From an uncultured Acidimicrobiales bacterium (GTDB lineage: Bacteria > Actinomycetota > Acidimicrobiia > Acidimicrobiales > SHLQ01): 42,709 bases of DNA. The DNA lies in contig CAJQNJ010000061.1 of NCBI GenBank assembly GCA_905479685.1, positions 1 through 42,709 of the forward strand, in the 5' to 3' direction. Position numbers and translations under genes: made by a program. Position 1 is the stretch's first letter, and each line of letters starts with the position of its first letter. Shown piece after piece: positions 9,800-19,111 of the stretch. The notes beneath the pieces were generated by a model. The model was not told the origin of the DNA. It did not search any database and saw only the letters and a list, made by a program, of their open reading frames with translations.

Positions 9800-10705
9800 C
9801 TAACAGACCGAACACGCAGCGGCTTCACCGTGACGTTCTATTGCTGCTGCCCGATCGGCATCTGATTGATACTGGGGGGCGTCGTTTCGCGAAGTGCGAT
9901 GATCGATCAACTCGCGAGCCTCGTCCTTCCATGGCTCTGGCCATTCGTGGTCGAGGGGGATGATCGTCCCCGGCTGTGTGATCGAAAATGCCGCTGACAA
10001 TGCGCTGCGGGTGATTGCAAGCTGTGTGTCTCGGTCATGAGGTGGACCTGCGGTGTTGCCCAGCGGGAAATCCGTGAAGACAGCCCGAGGTGGGTTCGCC
10101 GCCGCCGTGATACTCCATGCACTCGTGATGGAGGTCGTCGTCGTTCCAGCAGCCTCCAGTGCTCTCGAGATCAGCCCAACTGACTGATGACACACCGGTC
10201 AAACGGGTACGAGAAGTGCGATGTCGGCTTCGAGGGCCCGGACACGCTCTACGAGCGCCGGAACAAGTGTCTCGTGGAGTCGCCGTTGTGAATAGATACC
10301 GCCCATGAATGTGAGCGCAACCTCGGCAAGTTCGCCGACTTCACCAGAGCGCACCATGGCGCGCAGAGCGTCGATTGGAAACACCGCGTTCGGATCCGCC
10401 CTCGCCGACGTCTGGTCATACGCGAAATGAGTCACCCGAAGCTCATCGGTGGGGGTCACAATCGGGATCTCCCGATGGCTCAGATCGTCTTTGTGGGTGA
10501 ATCCGATGTCGCCGACGCGATACACACCGCCCGATGCGATGAGCACGACCTTGCTTTCCTCGAGCGGTTTGGTGGGTGACACAAACGCGGCTGGTTCGGG
10601 ATTGTGCGCCCATCGGTACGAGTCGAAACCCAGCAGCGCGTATGCGTCTCGCGTGACCTGGATGTAGTCGACGGGGTCGATGCTGTCTGGGGGAGGTGCT
10701 CCCAT
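9800..10705 (-). CDS. Selenoprotein of the glycine/sarcosine/betaine/D-proline reductase selenoprotein B-like family (in-frame TGA at 10199-10201 = Sec)
   Basis: Two same-frame ORFs directly abut at a TGA: ...RALEADIALLVPV-[TGA]-PVCHQSVGLISRALEAAGTTTTSITSAWSITAAANPPRAVFTDFPLGNTAGPPHD...AACSVC*. The part after the TGA has no own ATG and is conserved-looking reductase sequence; a SECIS-like hairpin follows the TGA. 301 residues including Sec. Confidence 0.87.
10170..10188 (-). promoter_or_regulatory. Candidate bacterial SECIS hairpin
   Basis: RNA (minus strand) AUCAGUC-AGUUG-GGCUGAU: 7 bp stem (one U.G), 5-nt loop; the apical-loop G is nt 19 after the UGA. Confidence 0.75.
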
Positions 10706-10714
10706 TTGTGAATC

Positions 10715-11887
10715 TTACTTGGCGCGTTTGCGAGCGCGCAGGAGGACGAACTTGGACGAGCTCGCAATCGTGTCGACCTCGCCGAAGATCTTTCGAAGCT
10801 TGGCGTGATAGGCCAGATGTCGGTTGCCCACCACGACGATCTGGCCACCACCTACCAGCACCGAATGTGCGTCGGTGAACATCGACCACGCCGTGTCATC
10901 GCCGATGACTCGATCATCATGGAACGGCGGATTCACAACAACGAGATCCGCGGTGTTTTTGGCCACTGCCTTGACGAGCCGGTGACAATGGTGCAACCGC
11001 ATCTCATCCCCGCCGACAGCTGTCGTACGTGTGGCCTCCCATGACCGCGCGGCGGCATCGATCGCAAGGGCGGAATCATCGACGAAGTGCAGCTGGAAGT
11101 CGATGCCTGAGGTGTCGAGATCGCGTGCCAGTCGCAAGCCGATGATGCCGTTGCCACAACCGAGGTCGACCACCTGCGCCGGAGCCCCAGTGTGGGCAAG
11201 GAGATCTGCCACAGGGGGAAGGTTGTCCAGCAGGAATCTGGTGCCGACGTCGACCGATTCTGGGGAGAATCCCCCTCCATGGTTCACGAGTGTGAGCCCG
11301 TCGTACTCCCAGTCGACGGGCCACGACGCCTCGACGGTCAGATCGGGATCAAACGTCGCGTGTACGAGTCGGGCCTTCTTGCGCGCGAGCGACGTGGTCG
11401 TAGGACCGATCATCGACGCGAAACACTCGATGGTCGACGTCCGAACATGTTTTGACATCGCGGCACCGATGATCGTGCTCCCTGGATGGAGGTGCGGTCG
11501 AATACGTCCCAACAGATCTGCAAGGTGCGCATTCGATTTCGGGATCTTGACGATCAGCACATCGATGGGTCTGTCCAGAGCGCCCAACTCGAGCATCGAC
11601 AAAGGCGTGAGGGGCCCAAGATCGTTCCGAGCGAGGTTCTGTTGGACCGCTTCTCTGCCCGCTGCGGACTCAGTGATGAGAATCGGTGTGTGCGAACGAA
11701 GTGCCACTGCCAATGCGCCGAATGAATCGTTGACGATCGCGACCGAGGCACCGTCCGCGGGCGGCGTGGTCCCGAACGCCTCGAGGAGATATTCGTCGGC
11801 CGCGTCCCATGCCCGGAGCGGCTGTCGGGGACGTACTGGTACGCGTTCGAGCTCGAAGGTTCCCAGGGGACAGTCGAGAACGTCCAC
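10715..11887 (-). CDS. RlmG/RsmC-like class I SAM-dependent methyltransferase (rRNA guanine-N2)
   Basis: VVDLGCGNGIIGLRLA SAM motif and VVNPPFHDD catalytic motif in a 390-aa two-domain protein; NHGGGFSPESVDVGTRFLL as in RlmG/RsmC. Confidence 0.82.
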   Translation of the reverse strand: MDVLDCPLGTFELERVPVRPRQPLRAWDAADEYLLEAFGTTPPADGASVAIVNDSFGALAVALRSHTPILITESAAGREAVQQNLARNDLGPLTPLSMLELGALDRPIDVLIVKIPKSNAHLADLLGRIRPHLHPGSTIIGAAMSKHVRTSTIECFASMIGPTTTSLARKKARLVHATFDPDLTVEASWPVDWEYDGLTLVNHGGGFSPESVDVGTRFLLDNLPPVADLLAHTGAPAQVVDLGCGNGIIGLRLARDLDTSGIDFQLHFVDDSALAIDAAARSWEATRTTAVGGDEMRLHHCHRLVKAVAKNTADLVVVNPPFHDDRVIGDDTAWSMFTDAHSVLVGGGQIVVVGNRHLAYHAKLRKIFGEVDTIASSSKFVLLRARKRAK

Positions 11888-12870
11888 TAGTGGGGCAACG
11901 TTGCAGCAAGGAGCCGTGCAGCTTCTTCGAAGTCGCTCGATTCGAGGGTGCTCAACTTCGCGCGATCGAGGGCGCCGACGGCGTCTGACTCGGACAGGCG
12001 GACCGCCTGACGGTTGATCGCCTGTTCGAAGAGATTTCGGGCATACCGCGCATTGCCAAAGGCTTCGTCCCGTGTCGCCCGGCCGAGGATTGCAGCGATG
12101 GTCTTGTTGACGCCCTTCCCCATTTCGTAGTCGGCGTCGCGCACGAGCTTGTGGGTGATCGCGACCAACTCATCCCCGGAGTAGTCGGGAAAGGAGATTT
12201 CGCGGGCGAACCGCGAGCGCAGTCCGGGGTTCGATCGGAGGAAGTCGTGCATCAATCGGGGATACCCAGCAACGATGACGACGAGGCGATCTCGGTGGTC
12301 TTCCATTCGTTTGATCAACGTCTCGATCGCCTCGCGACCAAAGTCGTTGCCAATGATTCCCGGTGGAGATAGTGCGTAGGCCTCGTCGATGAACAGCACT
12401 CCATCGAGGGCTCGTTTGACCGCCTTGTTGGTCTTGTTCGCCGTGTGACCGACGTATTGACCCACGAGGCCGGCTCGGTCGACCTCGACGAGGTGTCCCT
12501 TCTTGAGCAACCCGAGAGCGCCGTACATCTCACCGAGCAGTCGAGCGACGGTCGTCTTGCCTGTCCCCGGATTGCCGAGGAACACCAGATGCTGACTTGT
12601 GGGAACCTCGCTCAGCCCATGGTCGAGGCGCTGAGCCTGGATCTGCAAGAACGCCACCTGCGTACGAACCTGTTCCTTCACCGACTCGAGTCCGACGAGG
12701 GAGTCGAGTTCTCCCTTGATCTCCTCGAGCGTGCGCGGAGTTCCCGAAAGTGCAGTGCTGGTGATCCCGATGTTGCCGAGACGTTGGTCAAGCCCAAGAT
12801 CGACAGCCGATTGACGGGCGGTTTCGCCCGCCCGTTTCACTGCATCTTTGAACCGTTCTCCTCGAGACAC
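11887..12870 (-). CDS. AAA+ ATPase, CbbX/SpoVK-like
   Basis: [77 protein letters not shown]. Confidence 0.9.
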   Translation of the reverse strand: MSRGERFKDAVKRAGETARQSAVDLGLDQRLGNIGITSTALSGTPRTLEEIKGELDSLVGLESVKEQVRTQVAFLQIQAQRLDHGLSEVPTSQHLVFLGNPGTGKTTVARLLGEMYGALGLLKKGHLVEVDRAGLVGQYVGHTANKTNKAVKRALDGVLFIDEAYALSPPGIIGNDFGREAIETLIKRMEDHRDRLVVIVAGYPRLMHDFLRSNPGLRSRFAREISFPDYSGDELVAITHKLVRDADYEMGKGVNKTIAAILGRATRDEAFGNARYARNLFEQAINRQAVRLSESDAVGALDRAKLSTLESSDFEEAARLLAATLPH

Positions 12871-12913
12871 ACCAGAACGCTATCGCTCGCACGGTCCCCC
12901 TACGCTTTACGGT

Positions 12914-14344
12914 ATGGGTCGTTGGAGTGTCGTCGCGGCGATCGCACTTGCATTCGTCATCGCAGCGTGCACGAGTGATGCTGCGACGACCATGGACTCA
13001 TCCACGACTTCGTCCTCGTCGGTGGGGGCATCGACAGCCACCGAAACACCCAAATCAGCGACCGGTCTCCAGTCCGACGAGCGACTGCCCGAGGTCTTCT
13101 TCGAGCCCGTCGATCGCCTCGACGACGCGGAGTGGCAACGCTTTCTTGCCGGACAGGAATTCTTCAACGAAGTCTGGACTCCGGTCGGTCCGACCGAAAC
13201 CGGCAATGACGGGCTCGGGCCACTGTTCAATGCCGACTCGTGCGCGGTATGCCATCCGTCCACGGGCCGTCGGCAAGTTCCCCCCGAAGGTGAACTCACC
13301 GACGTCGGGCTGATTGTGCGTCTGTCGGTGCAAGGCTCCGACCCCGTGACGGGTGCTCCCCTCCCCGAGCCGAACTATGGCGACCAACTACAAGACCGCG
13401 CGATCGGAGCGAATGAACCCGAAGGAACGATCTTCACCAACTACGTGATCCAACAGGGCACATATCCAGATGGCACCCCATTCGAGTTGCTGTGGCCGAC
13501 GGTCAACATCCGTGACCGCAATCACGGGCCACTGACCGAGGGTGTCCAAGTATCTGCCCGCATCGGAGCGCAACTGATCGGTATGGGCCTCCTCGAAGCA
13601 GTGCCGGCCGACAGCATCCTTGCCACCGCCGACCCGAACGATGCGAACGGCGACGGGATCAGCGGCCGCCCCAATCTGGTCTGGAACCCAGCAGTCGAAG
13701 GCTCGGATCTCGGACGATTCGGGTGGAAAGCCAACATCGTGCAGCTCGACCAACAGGTCGCCCAAGCGTTCCATGGAGACCTCGGCGTCACGTCGACGTT
13801 GATCGAATCGGAGAACTGCACCGCTGGTCAGGACATGTGCTCGACCACACCGAATGGGGGCACACATGAGGTGTCAGACCAACGCCTCGAGGCAATCACC
13901 CATTACCTCCGGCTCTTGGCGGTGCCAGAGCCACGAACCGCTGGTGATCCGAGAGCTGAGACGGGTGAAACGTTGTTCGACGACTTCGGCTGTGCTGGCT
14001 GCCACACAGAGACGCTTCAGACCGGTCAGAGTGTGTTCTCGGCACTCGCCGAGCAGACGATCCACCCGTACACCGACCTCTTGTTGCACGACCTCGGATT
14101 CGACATGGCCGATGATCGACCAGACTTCGCAGCGAGCGGCGTCGAGTGGCGCACGGCTCCATTGTGGGGATTGGGGCTGGTACCGGTCGAGGACGACCGA
14201 GGGCTGCTGCACGACGGCCGGGCCCGAACGATCGAAGAGGCGATTCTCTGGCATGGCGGCGAGGGGTCAGGCTCCCGTGCGGCGTTCATGCGCGCGGAAC
14301 TCAGCGACCGCCAGGCGCTCATTGCGTTCCTCGAATCCCTGTAG
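12914..14344 (+). CDS. Di-heme cytochrome-type lipoprotein (di-heme oxidoreductase / DUF1111-like)
   Basis: Lipobox-like signal MGRWSVVAAIALAFVIAACTSD; two CxxCH heme motifs (CAVCH, CAGCH); APLWGLGL...LLHDGRARTIEEAILWHGGE C-term as in DUF1111. Confidence 0.85.
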   Translation: MGRWSVVAAIALAFVIAACTSDAATTMDSSTTSSSSVGASTATETPKSATGLQSDERLPEVFFEPVDRLDDAEWQRFLAGQEFFNEVWTPVGPTETGNDGLGPLFNADSCAVCHPSTGRRQVPPEGELTDVGLIVRLSVQGSDPVTGAPLPEPNYGDQLQDRAIGANEPEGTIFTNYVIQQGTYPDGTPFELLWPTVNIRDRNHGPLTEGVQVSARIGAQLIGMGLLEAVPADSILATADPNDANGDGISGRPNLVWNPAVEGSDLGRFGWKANIVQLDQQVAQAFHGDLGVTSTLIESENCTAGQDMCSTTPNGGTHEVSDQRLEAITHYLRLLAVPEPRTAGDPRAETGETLFDDFGCAGCHTETLQTGQSVFSALAEQTIHPYTDLLLHDLGFDMADDRPDFAASGVEWRTAPLWGLGLVPVEDDRGLLHDGRARTIEEAILWHGGEGSGSRAAFMRAELSDRQALIAFLESL

Positions 14345-14347
14345 CAG

Positions 14348-14971
14348 TCAGCTTGCCCGCTGGACCTGCGCCTCTGAACGAATCTGAGTGGCACGTTCAT
14401 GTTCCGCGTTCAGCTCGTCGACGATTCGATCGAACAACACGAGCAGGGTCGCACGAACGGAAACCCATTCGCGGGCATCACAATCCACAACCGGTGTCGA
14501 TGGGTCGACTTGGAGCGCTTCGCGTATTGCACCCAGATCATGTACGAAGGCACCGTCGAATCGGTTCACTGCGATCACGAACGGGGTGCGGCGTCGTTCG
14601 AAGTAGTCGATCGAGGCGAATGATTCGTCGAGTCGCCGCGAGTCGACGAGGACGATTGCACCAAGGCAGCCTCGCACGATGTCATCCCACATGAAGCTGA
14701 ACCGATCCTGCCCGGGGGTTCCGAAAAGGTAGAGAACCAGCTGATCGTCGATCGTGAGACGACCGAAGTCCATCGCAACTGTGGTTTTTGTCTTGTGGTC
14801 GATCTGAGATCGATCATCGATTCCAGCACTCGCGGAGGTGATGTCAGCCTCGGTTCGCAGCGGATCGATCTCCGACACGGATCCGACGAGGGTGGTCTTG
14901 CCGACCCCGAATCCACCGGCGACGACGAATTTTGCGGACACCTTCTTCAGAGATTCAGAGTTCTCGGACAC
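14348..14971 (-). CDS. Conservon GTPase (CvnD-like, Ras/MglA-like small GTPase)
   Basis: FVVAGGFGVGKTTLVGSVSEIDPLRTEADITSAS; VAMDFGRLTI; LFGTPGQDRF; VNRFDG. Confidence 0.93.
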   Translation of the reverse strand: MSENSESLKKVSAKFVVAGGFGVGKTTLVGSVSEIDPLRTEADITSASAGIDDRSQIDHKTKTTVAMDFGRLTIDDQLVLYLFGTPGQDRFSFMWDDIVRGCLGAIVLVDSRRLDESFASIDYFERRRTPFVIAVNRFDGAFVHDLGAIREALQVDPSTPVVDCDAREWVSVRATLLVLFDRIVDELNAEHERATQIRSEAQVQRAS

Positions 14972-15287
14972 GATGGATGATCCTTGTCATGATGTCGAGG
15001 TTCGATACGTCTGACTGATCGGTTGTCTCATGAGCCGACAGCTGGCCGGACTCGAGAAGGTCTGAGACGAGCACCAGTGTTGTGCCGAGCGGGAGACCGA
15101 GATGCGCTGACACTTCTGCGACCGACAGCGGCCTCGTCGCGAGCTCCAGCACGCGCTGGGATTCGAACCGTTCGACGTTCGTCACTTCGCTGACCGGACG
15201 CTCCACCAGCGTTTCGATCGCAAGTTCCATCGATGGTCGGGTCCTGCCACCGGCGATGAGATATGGCGGAAGCCTCGGTTGCGACAT
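14955..15287 (-). CDS. DUF742 protein (CvnC-like)
   Basis: RLPPYLIAGGRTRPSMELAIETLV...FESQRVLELATRPLSVAEVSAHLGLPLGTTLVLVSDL; located between CvnB- and CvnD-like genes. Confidence 0.92.
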   Translation of the reverse strand: MSQPRLPPYLIAGGRTRPSMELAIETLVERPVSEVTNVERFESQRVLELATRPLSVAEVSAHLGLPLGTTLVLVSDLLESGQLSAHETTDQSDVSNLDIMTRIIHRVREL

Positions 15288-15299
15288 GGCAGCTTCGAC

Positions 15300-15719
15300 T
15301 CACACCACGAGCGTGTTCTGGAGCTCGGCGATGATCGTCGGAGAAAGCACACTTCCCGCACGCTGAGCAAACATCGTCATCTCATAGGCGACCACGCCAA
15401 GCTCAGCATCTTTGGTGCACAACACGCCGAGGACAGATCCATGGCTCACGTTGGTCACGAGGAGGAAGCTGCCACCCATTTCGACCAAGACGCGCTCGAC
15501 GGTTGTCTCGCCGAAGCAGTCAGCAGCACCATGTACGAGGCTCGAGAGTCCCGCCGTTATTGCGGCGAACTTGTCTCCGCTCGCACTCGGCATCGAGTCC
15601 GAGGAAGCGAGCTTGATACCGTCAGCAGACACTGCCAGCGCGTGTTGGACACCGTTGGTTCTGGCGACGAAATCGGTCAAGAGCCAAGCGAATGCCTCTG
15701 CGGGATCGTCGATACTCAT
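15300..15719 (-). CDS. Roadblock/LC7 domain protein (CvnB-like)
   Basis: LLTDFVARTNGVQHALAVSADGIKLASSDSMP...AAITAGLSSL; conserved order. Confidence 0.92.
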   Translation of the reverse strand: MSIDDPAEAFAWLLTDFVARTNGVQHALAVSADGIKLASSDSMPSASGDKFAAITAGLSSLVHGAADCFGETTVERVLVEMGGSFLLVTNVSHGSVLGVLCTKDAELGVVAYEMTMFAQRAGSVLSPTIIAELQNTLVV

Positions 15720-17416
15720 ACATCCTCCTCATCGGTGGTGAAGTCGGAGGTGTGCTCCTGGGCGCCATCGATGACACCGCGAGCCACCCCGGACGAGAAC
15801 GCAATGATTGACGAAGCGGCATCCCCTGCGATGCGTGCCGCTGCGGTGTCGTCGAACGGCTCGTCCGTCGATTGTGTGGCAGCCCCTGACCCCGGCAACA
15901 CCTCGGGCCCTTGCCTCGCGGCGTGACGGTTCGGAGAATCCTGCCCCCACACCAATGGAAAGGTCGCCTGGGGAATCCGACTCGGCAACTGCGCAAGACC
16001 GGTCTCTGCGGGTTCGGGTTCGAACAGCTCCGAGTCTTGTTCGACTTCATCGAGATGAGACGCTGCGGGTACCCCTGGGAAGGGGGTGGACTCGACTGCT
16101 CCGAGGGATGACGGCTCGGTGATCGCCACGCTCGGGAACGATGGGAGAGCTTCAGCAACCTCTTGTACGGTCGGCAGTGTCGCGTCTGCAAGCGCTTCTT
16201 CTTCGTCTTCTTCGAGCTCAGCTCCAACCGCCATCTGGAGTACTGGGTCGAGAAGATCGAGCGCTTCCATCGATGATTCGCTGTCGGCGCCTTGCTCAGC
16301 TGCTGCTTCGATCAGCAATTCGAGAGGCAAGGACACGCTGGCGACCGTGCCAACTCCCCGTTCTCCGAGAAGCTCGACGGTGATCGAGTGATCAGAAGCA
16401 ATACGCGAGACGATGAAAAGCCCGAGTCGACGAGATGGCGCATCGGCGAGCGCGGGGGCATGACGCAACAGTTCGTTCAGATCCGACAACTTCTTCTCAT
16501 CGATCCCGTGACCGGTGTCGAGTACCTCGATCTCCAGCCCCTCGAGGGTCGTGTGGGCAGCGACGGTGACGAGTGTCGAAGCGTGAGAGAACTGGGTCGC
16601 GTTGTCGATCAATTCGGCGAGAAGATGCGAAATTTCCGACACAGCTGCGCCCACAACCAGGACATCGGGAACATGATCGAGCTCGACACGAGCGAATCGT
16701 TCGACCTCGGCGAGGGCAGAACGAAGGACATCCTCCAGTTTCACTGGTGGGCTCCACTGCCGAACCTTGCGAGAACTTGCCAGCATGAGGAGGGTCTCTT
16801 CGTTGCGACGCATGCGCGTCGCCAGGTGATCCAACTCGTAGAGGCCCTGGAGCGTCTCTGGATCGAGCTCGTGTCGTTCGAGGTGAGAGATCAAGTTCAA
16901 CATCTGTGTATTGAGCTGCTTGTTTCTTCTCCCGATGTTGACGAAGATCTCGGCGGCGCGACTGGGCGCGATTGCACTGGTGTCCTGCTGTGGTTCGAGC
17001 GACCGATCGGTTGGCGCTGATGCTGGTGCGGCAACGACGGTAAATGGATCATGGGCTTCGCGAGGCGGTTCGCCCGGCGACCAAGACTGAGGACGCTCAG
17101 GGAGCACGCGAGCGGGTGGGGCTGGTTGGGGCTGTTCGTGAGTCACCGTTTCAGCAGGGACCGAATTGGGCGCATGATGGGCCACCAGTCCCCCAACGTC
17201 ATCGCTGCCGGCCGCCACTTCTTCGATCTGAGCCTGTGTGAACAGCTCCGGCTGAACAACGAACAAGGCTCCGACGAGGGCAAGTACGCACAGCGACGCA
17301 TACGCGCCGATCATCATCCCAGCCAAATCGGTGTGTTGGTCGGCGACCAACAGCGAAATCGTCACGATCGTGAGTACAGGAATGCTCACCACCAGAAGTG
17401 ATCCACGTCGCGTCAT
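15716..17416 (-). CDS. Membrane-anchored sensor histidine kinase-like ATPase (CvnA-like)
   Basis: Two N-terminal hydrophobic segments; LDHLATRMRRNEETLLMLA; HLLAELIDNATQFSHASTLVTV; DTGHGI; RRLGLFIVSRIA. Confidence 0.9.
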   Translation of the reverse strand: MTRRGSLLVVSIPVLTIVTISLLVADQHTDLAGMMIGAYASLCVLALVGALFVVQPELFTQAQIEEVAAGSDDVGGLVAHHAPNSVPAETVTHEQPQPAPPARVLPERPQSWSPGEPPREAHDPFTVVAAPASAPTDRSLEPQQDTSAIAPSRAAEIFVNIGRRNKQLNTQMLNLISHLERHELDPETLQGLYELDHLATRMRRNEETLLMLASSRKVRQWSPPVKLEDVLRSALAEVERFARVELDHVPDVLVVGAAVSEISHLLAELIDNATQFSHASTLVTVAAHTTLEGLEIEVLDTGHGIDEKKLSDLNELLRHAPALADAPSRRLGLFIVSRIASDHSITVELLGERGVGTVASVSLPLELLIEAAAEQGADSESSMEALDLLDPVLQMAVGAELEEDEEEALADATLPTVQEVAEALPSFPSVAITEPSSLGAVESTPFPGVPAASHLDEVEQDSELFEPEPAETGLAQLPSRIPQATFPLVWGQDSPNRHAARQGPEVLPGSGAATQSTDEPFDDTAAARIAGDAASSIIAFSSGVARGVIDGAQEHTSDFTTDEEDV

Positions 17417-17574
17417 CGTTGCTCCAGGACCAGGTAATGGGATCCAGATCCGGTCCGAAGACAGGGTTGGTGGGGTCCGTACTGAGGGGATCGACGCGAA
17501 CGGGTCTGTTCACAATGATCCGAATGGCCCAGACGAGCCGCTTGGTCGCCAGTAGTTGTACCAAAAGGGACCGA

Positions 17575-19038
17575 TCAAACAGGCCGACAAAGCCCGTCGT
17601 CGAACGACGAGGCGGCACGGTACTGACGACGCGCTGCGGCACCATCGACACCCTCGGTCGGATACACCGTCGAGGCCTTGCGAACATCCCAATCGATCGC
17701 CCGGTCGTCGAAATCACCCGCTCCCCCGTGCACAACGGCGGCCTGAAGGGCGGCACCCACAGCAACGGACTCCTCGTTCTCAGGTATGTGGACGATCCGT
17801 TCGGATATGTCAGCTAGTCGTTGGCGGTATGCCGCGGAGCGAGCTCCCCCTCCGACCAGAATCAGTCGCCCATCGACTGTGGCGCCGCTGTCCTCGAGCG
17901 CGGACACGCCGTCGAGGAGCCCGCAGACGACGCCGTCGTGGGCAGCCCGAGCAAGTTCCGCTCGAGATGTTGCATTCGACAGCCCGACCATGATCCCTCG
18001 CGAATCGGGACGATTCGGAGTCCGTTCTCCATCGAAATAGGGCACCAAGGTGACGTCGATCGGACCACTCCCCGCCTCAACGGCGAGCTCTGACAGTCCT
18101 GGCGCGTCAGTCCCCAGCCACGTCGCAACCGTGTCGGTCACCTTGGTGGCATTGAGAGTGCACACCAATGGGAGAAACCCTCCTGTCGCATCACAGAAGC
18201 CCGCTACTGCGCCGCTGACGTCAACTGCCCGCGAGTTGGTTCGTGCGTACACGGTTCCCGACGTACCCAGCGACATGACAACGTCTCCCTCGGCTAGCCC
18301 GAGACCAAGAGCGCCGCCCATGTTGTCTCCAGTGCCTGGCGCCACGACCACAGAGTGTGGGAGGCCCAGTTGAGTAGCGACATCAACCTTCAGGTTCCCG
18401 GCGATTTCGTTCGGCCCGAGCACCTTGGGCACTCGGTCGGTCCAATCTTGCCCTCCCGTCGCCAGCTCCAGGGGACGCAGCAACGTCGAGTTCGTCGTTG
18501 CGTCGTACCACCCGGACCCCGATGCGTCACCTCGATCGGTGACATGTTCGCCACACAGCCTCCAAGTCAGATAATCGTGGGGCAGCATCACCTTGGCAAC
18601 ACGTTCGAGATTCTGTGGCTCGTGATCAGCCACCCACTTGAGTTTGCTCACCGTGAACGACGCCACGGGTACGATGCCAGCCCAATCTGACCACCAGTCT
18701 GCTCCGAGCTCTTCGAGGAGTCGTTCGGCTTGTGGCGCCGACGTCGTGTCGTTCCAGAGTTTCGCCGGCCTGATCGATTCGCCCGCATCGTCGAGCAAGA
18801 CGAGGCCGTGCTGCTGACCGGCCACCGAGATCGCCACCACATCGGCACGTGCGTCGCCGAGCTGACCGACTGCGTCAACCAACGCATCCCACCATGCGGT
18901 CGGCTCCTGTTCGGAGATCGGCGGTTGCGTGCTCGGATGACTTGCACGGCCGGTCGAGATCAAGGCACCAGTATCGGCGTCGCGGAGCTCAGCCTTCGTG
19001 GACTGCGTGGAGGAATCGATTCCAATGACAAATGGCAT
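17575..19038 (-). CDS. xylB: Xylulokinase (FGGY family)
   Basis: MPFVIGIDSSTQSTKAELRDADTGALIS; VAISVAGQQHGLVLLD; ILVGGGARSAAYRQRLADI. Confidence 0.88.
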   Translation of the reverse strand: MPFVIGIDSSTQSTKAELRDADTGALISTGRASHPSTQPPISEQEPTAWWDALVDAVGQLGDARADVVAISVAGQQHGLVLLDDAGESIRPAKLWNDTTSAPQAERLLEELGADWWSDWAGIVPVASFTVSKLKWVADHEPQNLERVAKVMLPHDYLTWRLCGEHVTDRGDASGSGWYDATTNSTLLRPLELATGGQDWTDRVPKVLGPNEIAGNLKVDVATQLGLPHSVVVAPGTGDNMGGALGLGLAEGDVVMSLGTSGTVYARTNSRAVDVSGAVAGFCDATGGFLPLVCTLNATKVTDTVATWLGTDAPGLSELAVEAGSGPIDVTLVPYFDGERTPNRPDSRGIMVGLSNATSRAELARAAHDGVVCGLLDGVSALEDSGATVDGRLILVGGGARSAAYRQRLADISERIVHIPENEESVAVGAALQAAVVHGGAGDFDDRAIDWDVRKASTVYPTEGVDGAAARRQYRAASSFDDGLCRPV

Positions 19039-19055
19039 CTGTCATACGTAGCAGA

Positions 19056-19092
19056 TCGGCGCCTCACCCCTCCAAGAGGGGCGAGACGCCGA
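19056..19092 (-). terminator. Long GC-rich hairpin downstream of the 5'-nucleotidase gene
   Basis: TCGGCGcCTCaCCCCTCcaaGAGGGGcGAGaCGCCGA, a near-perfect stem with 3-nt loop just beyond the stop at 19112; no T-tract checked beyond it. Confidence 0.6.
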
Positions 19093-19111
19093 CCGGCTCA
19101 GTGTTGTTCTC

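Noticed and set aside
9800-10705. Treating 10199..10705 and 9800..10195 as two genes or as a pseudogene with a nonsense mutation
   Set aside because: The frame is continuous and both halves look like intact parts of one family. The TGA sits in a redox UxxC motif and is followed by a SECIS-like hairpin. A chance nonsense mutation would not predict these, though genome-level Sec machinery must still be confirmed.
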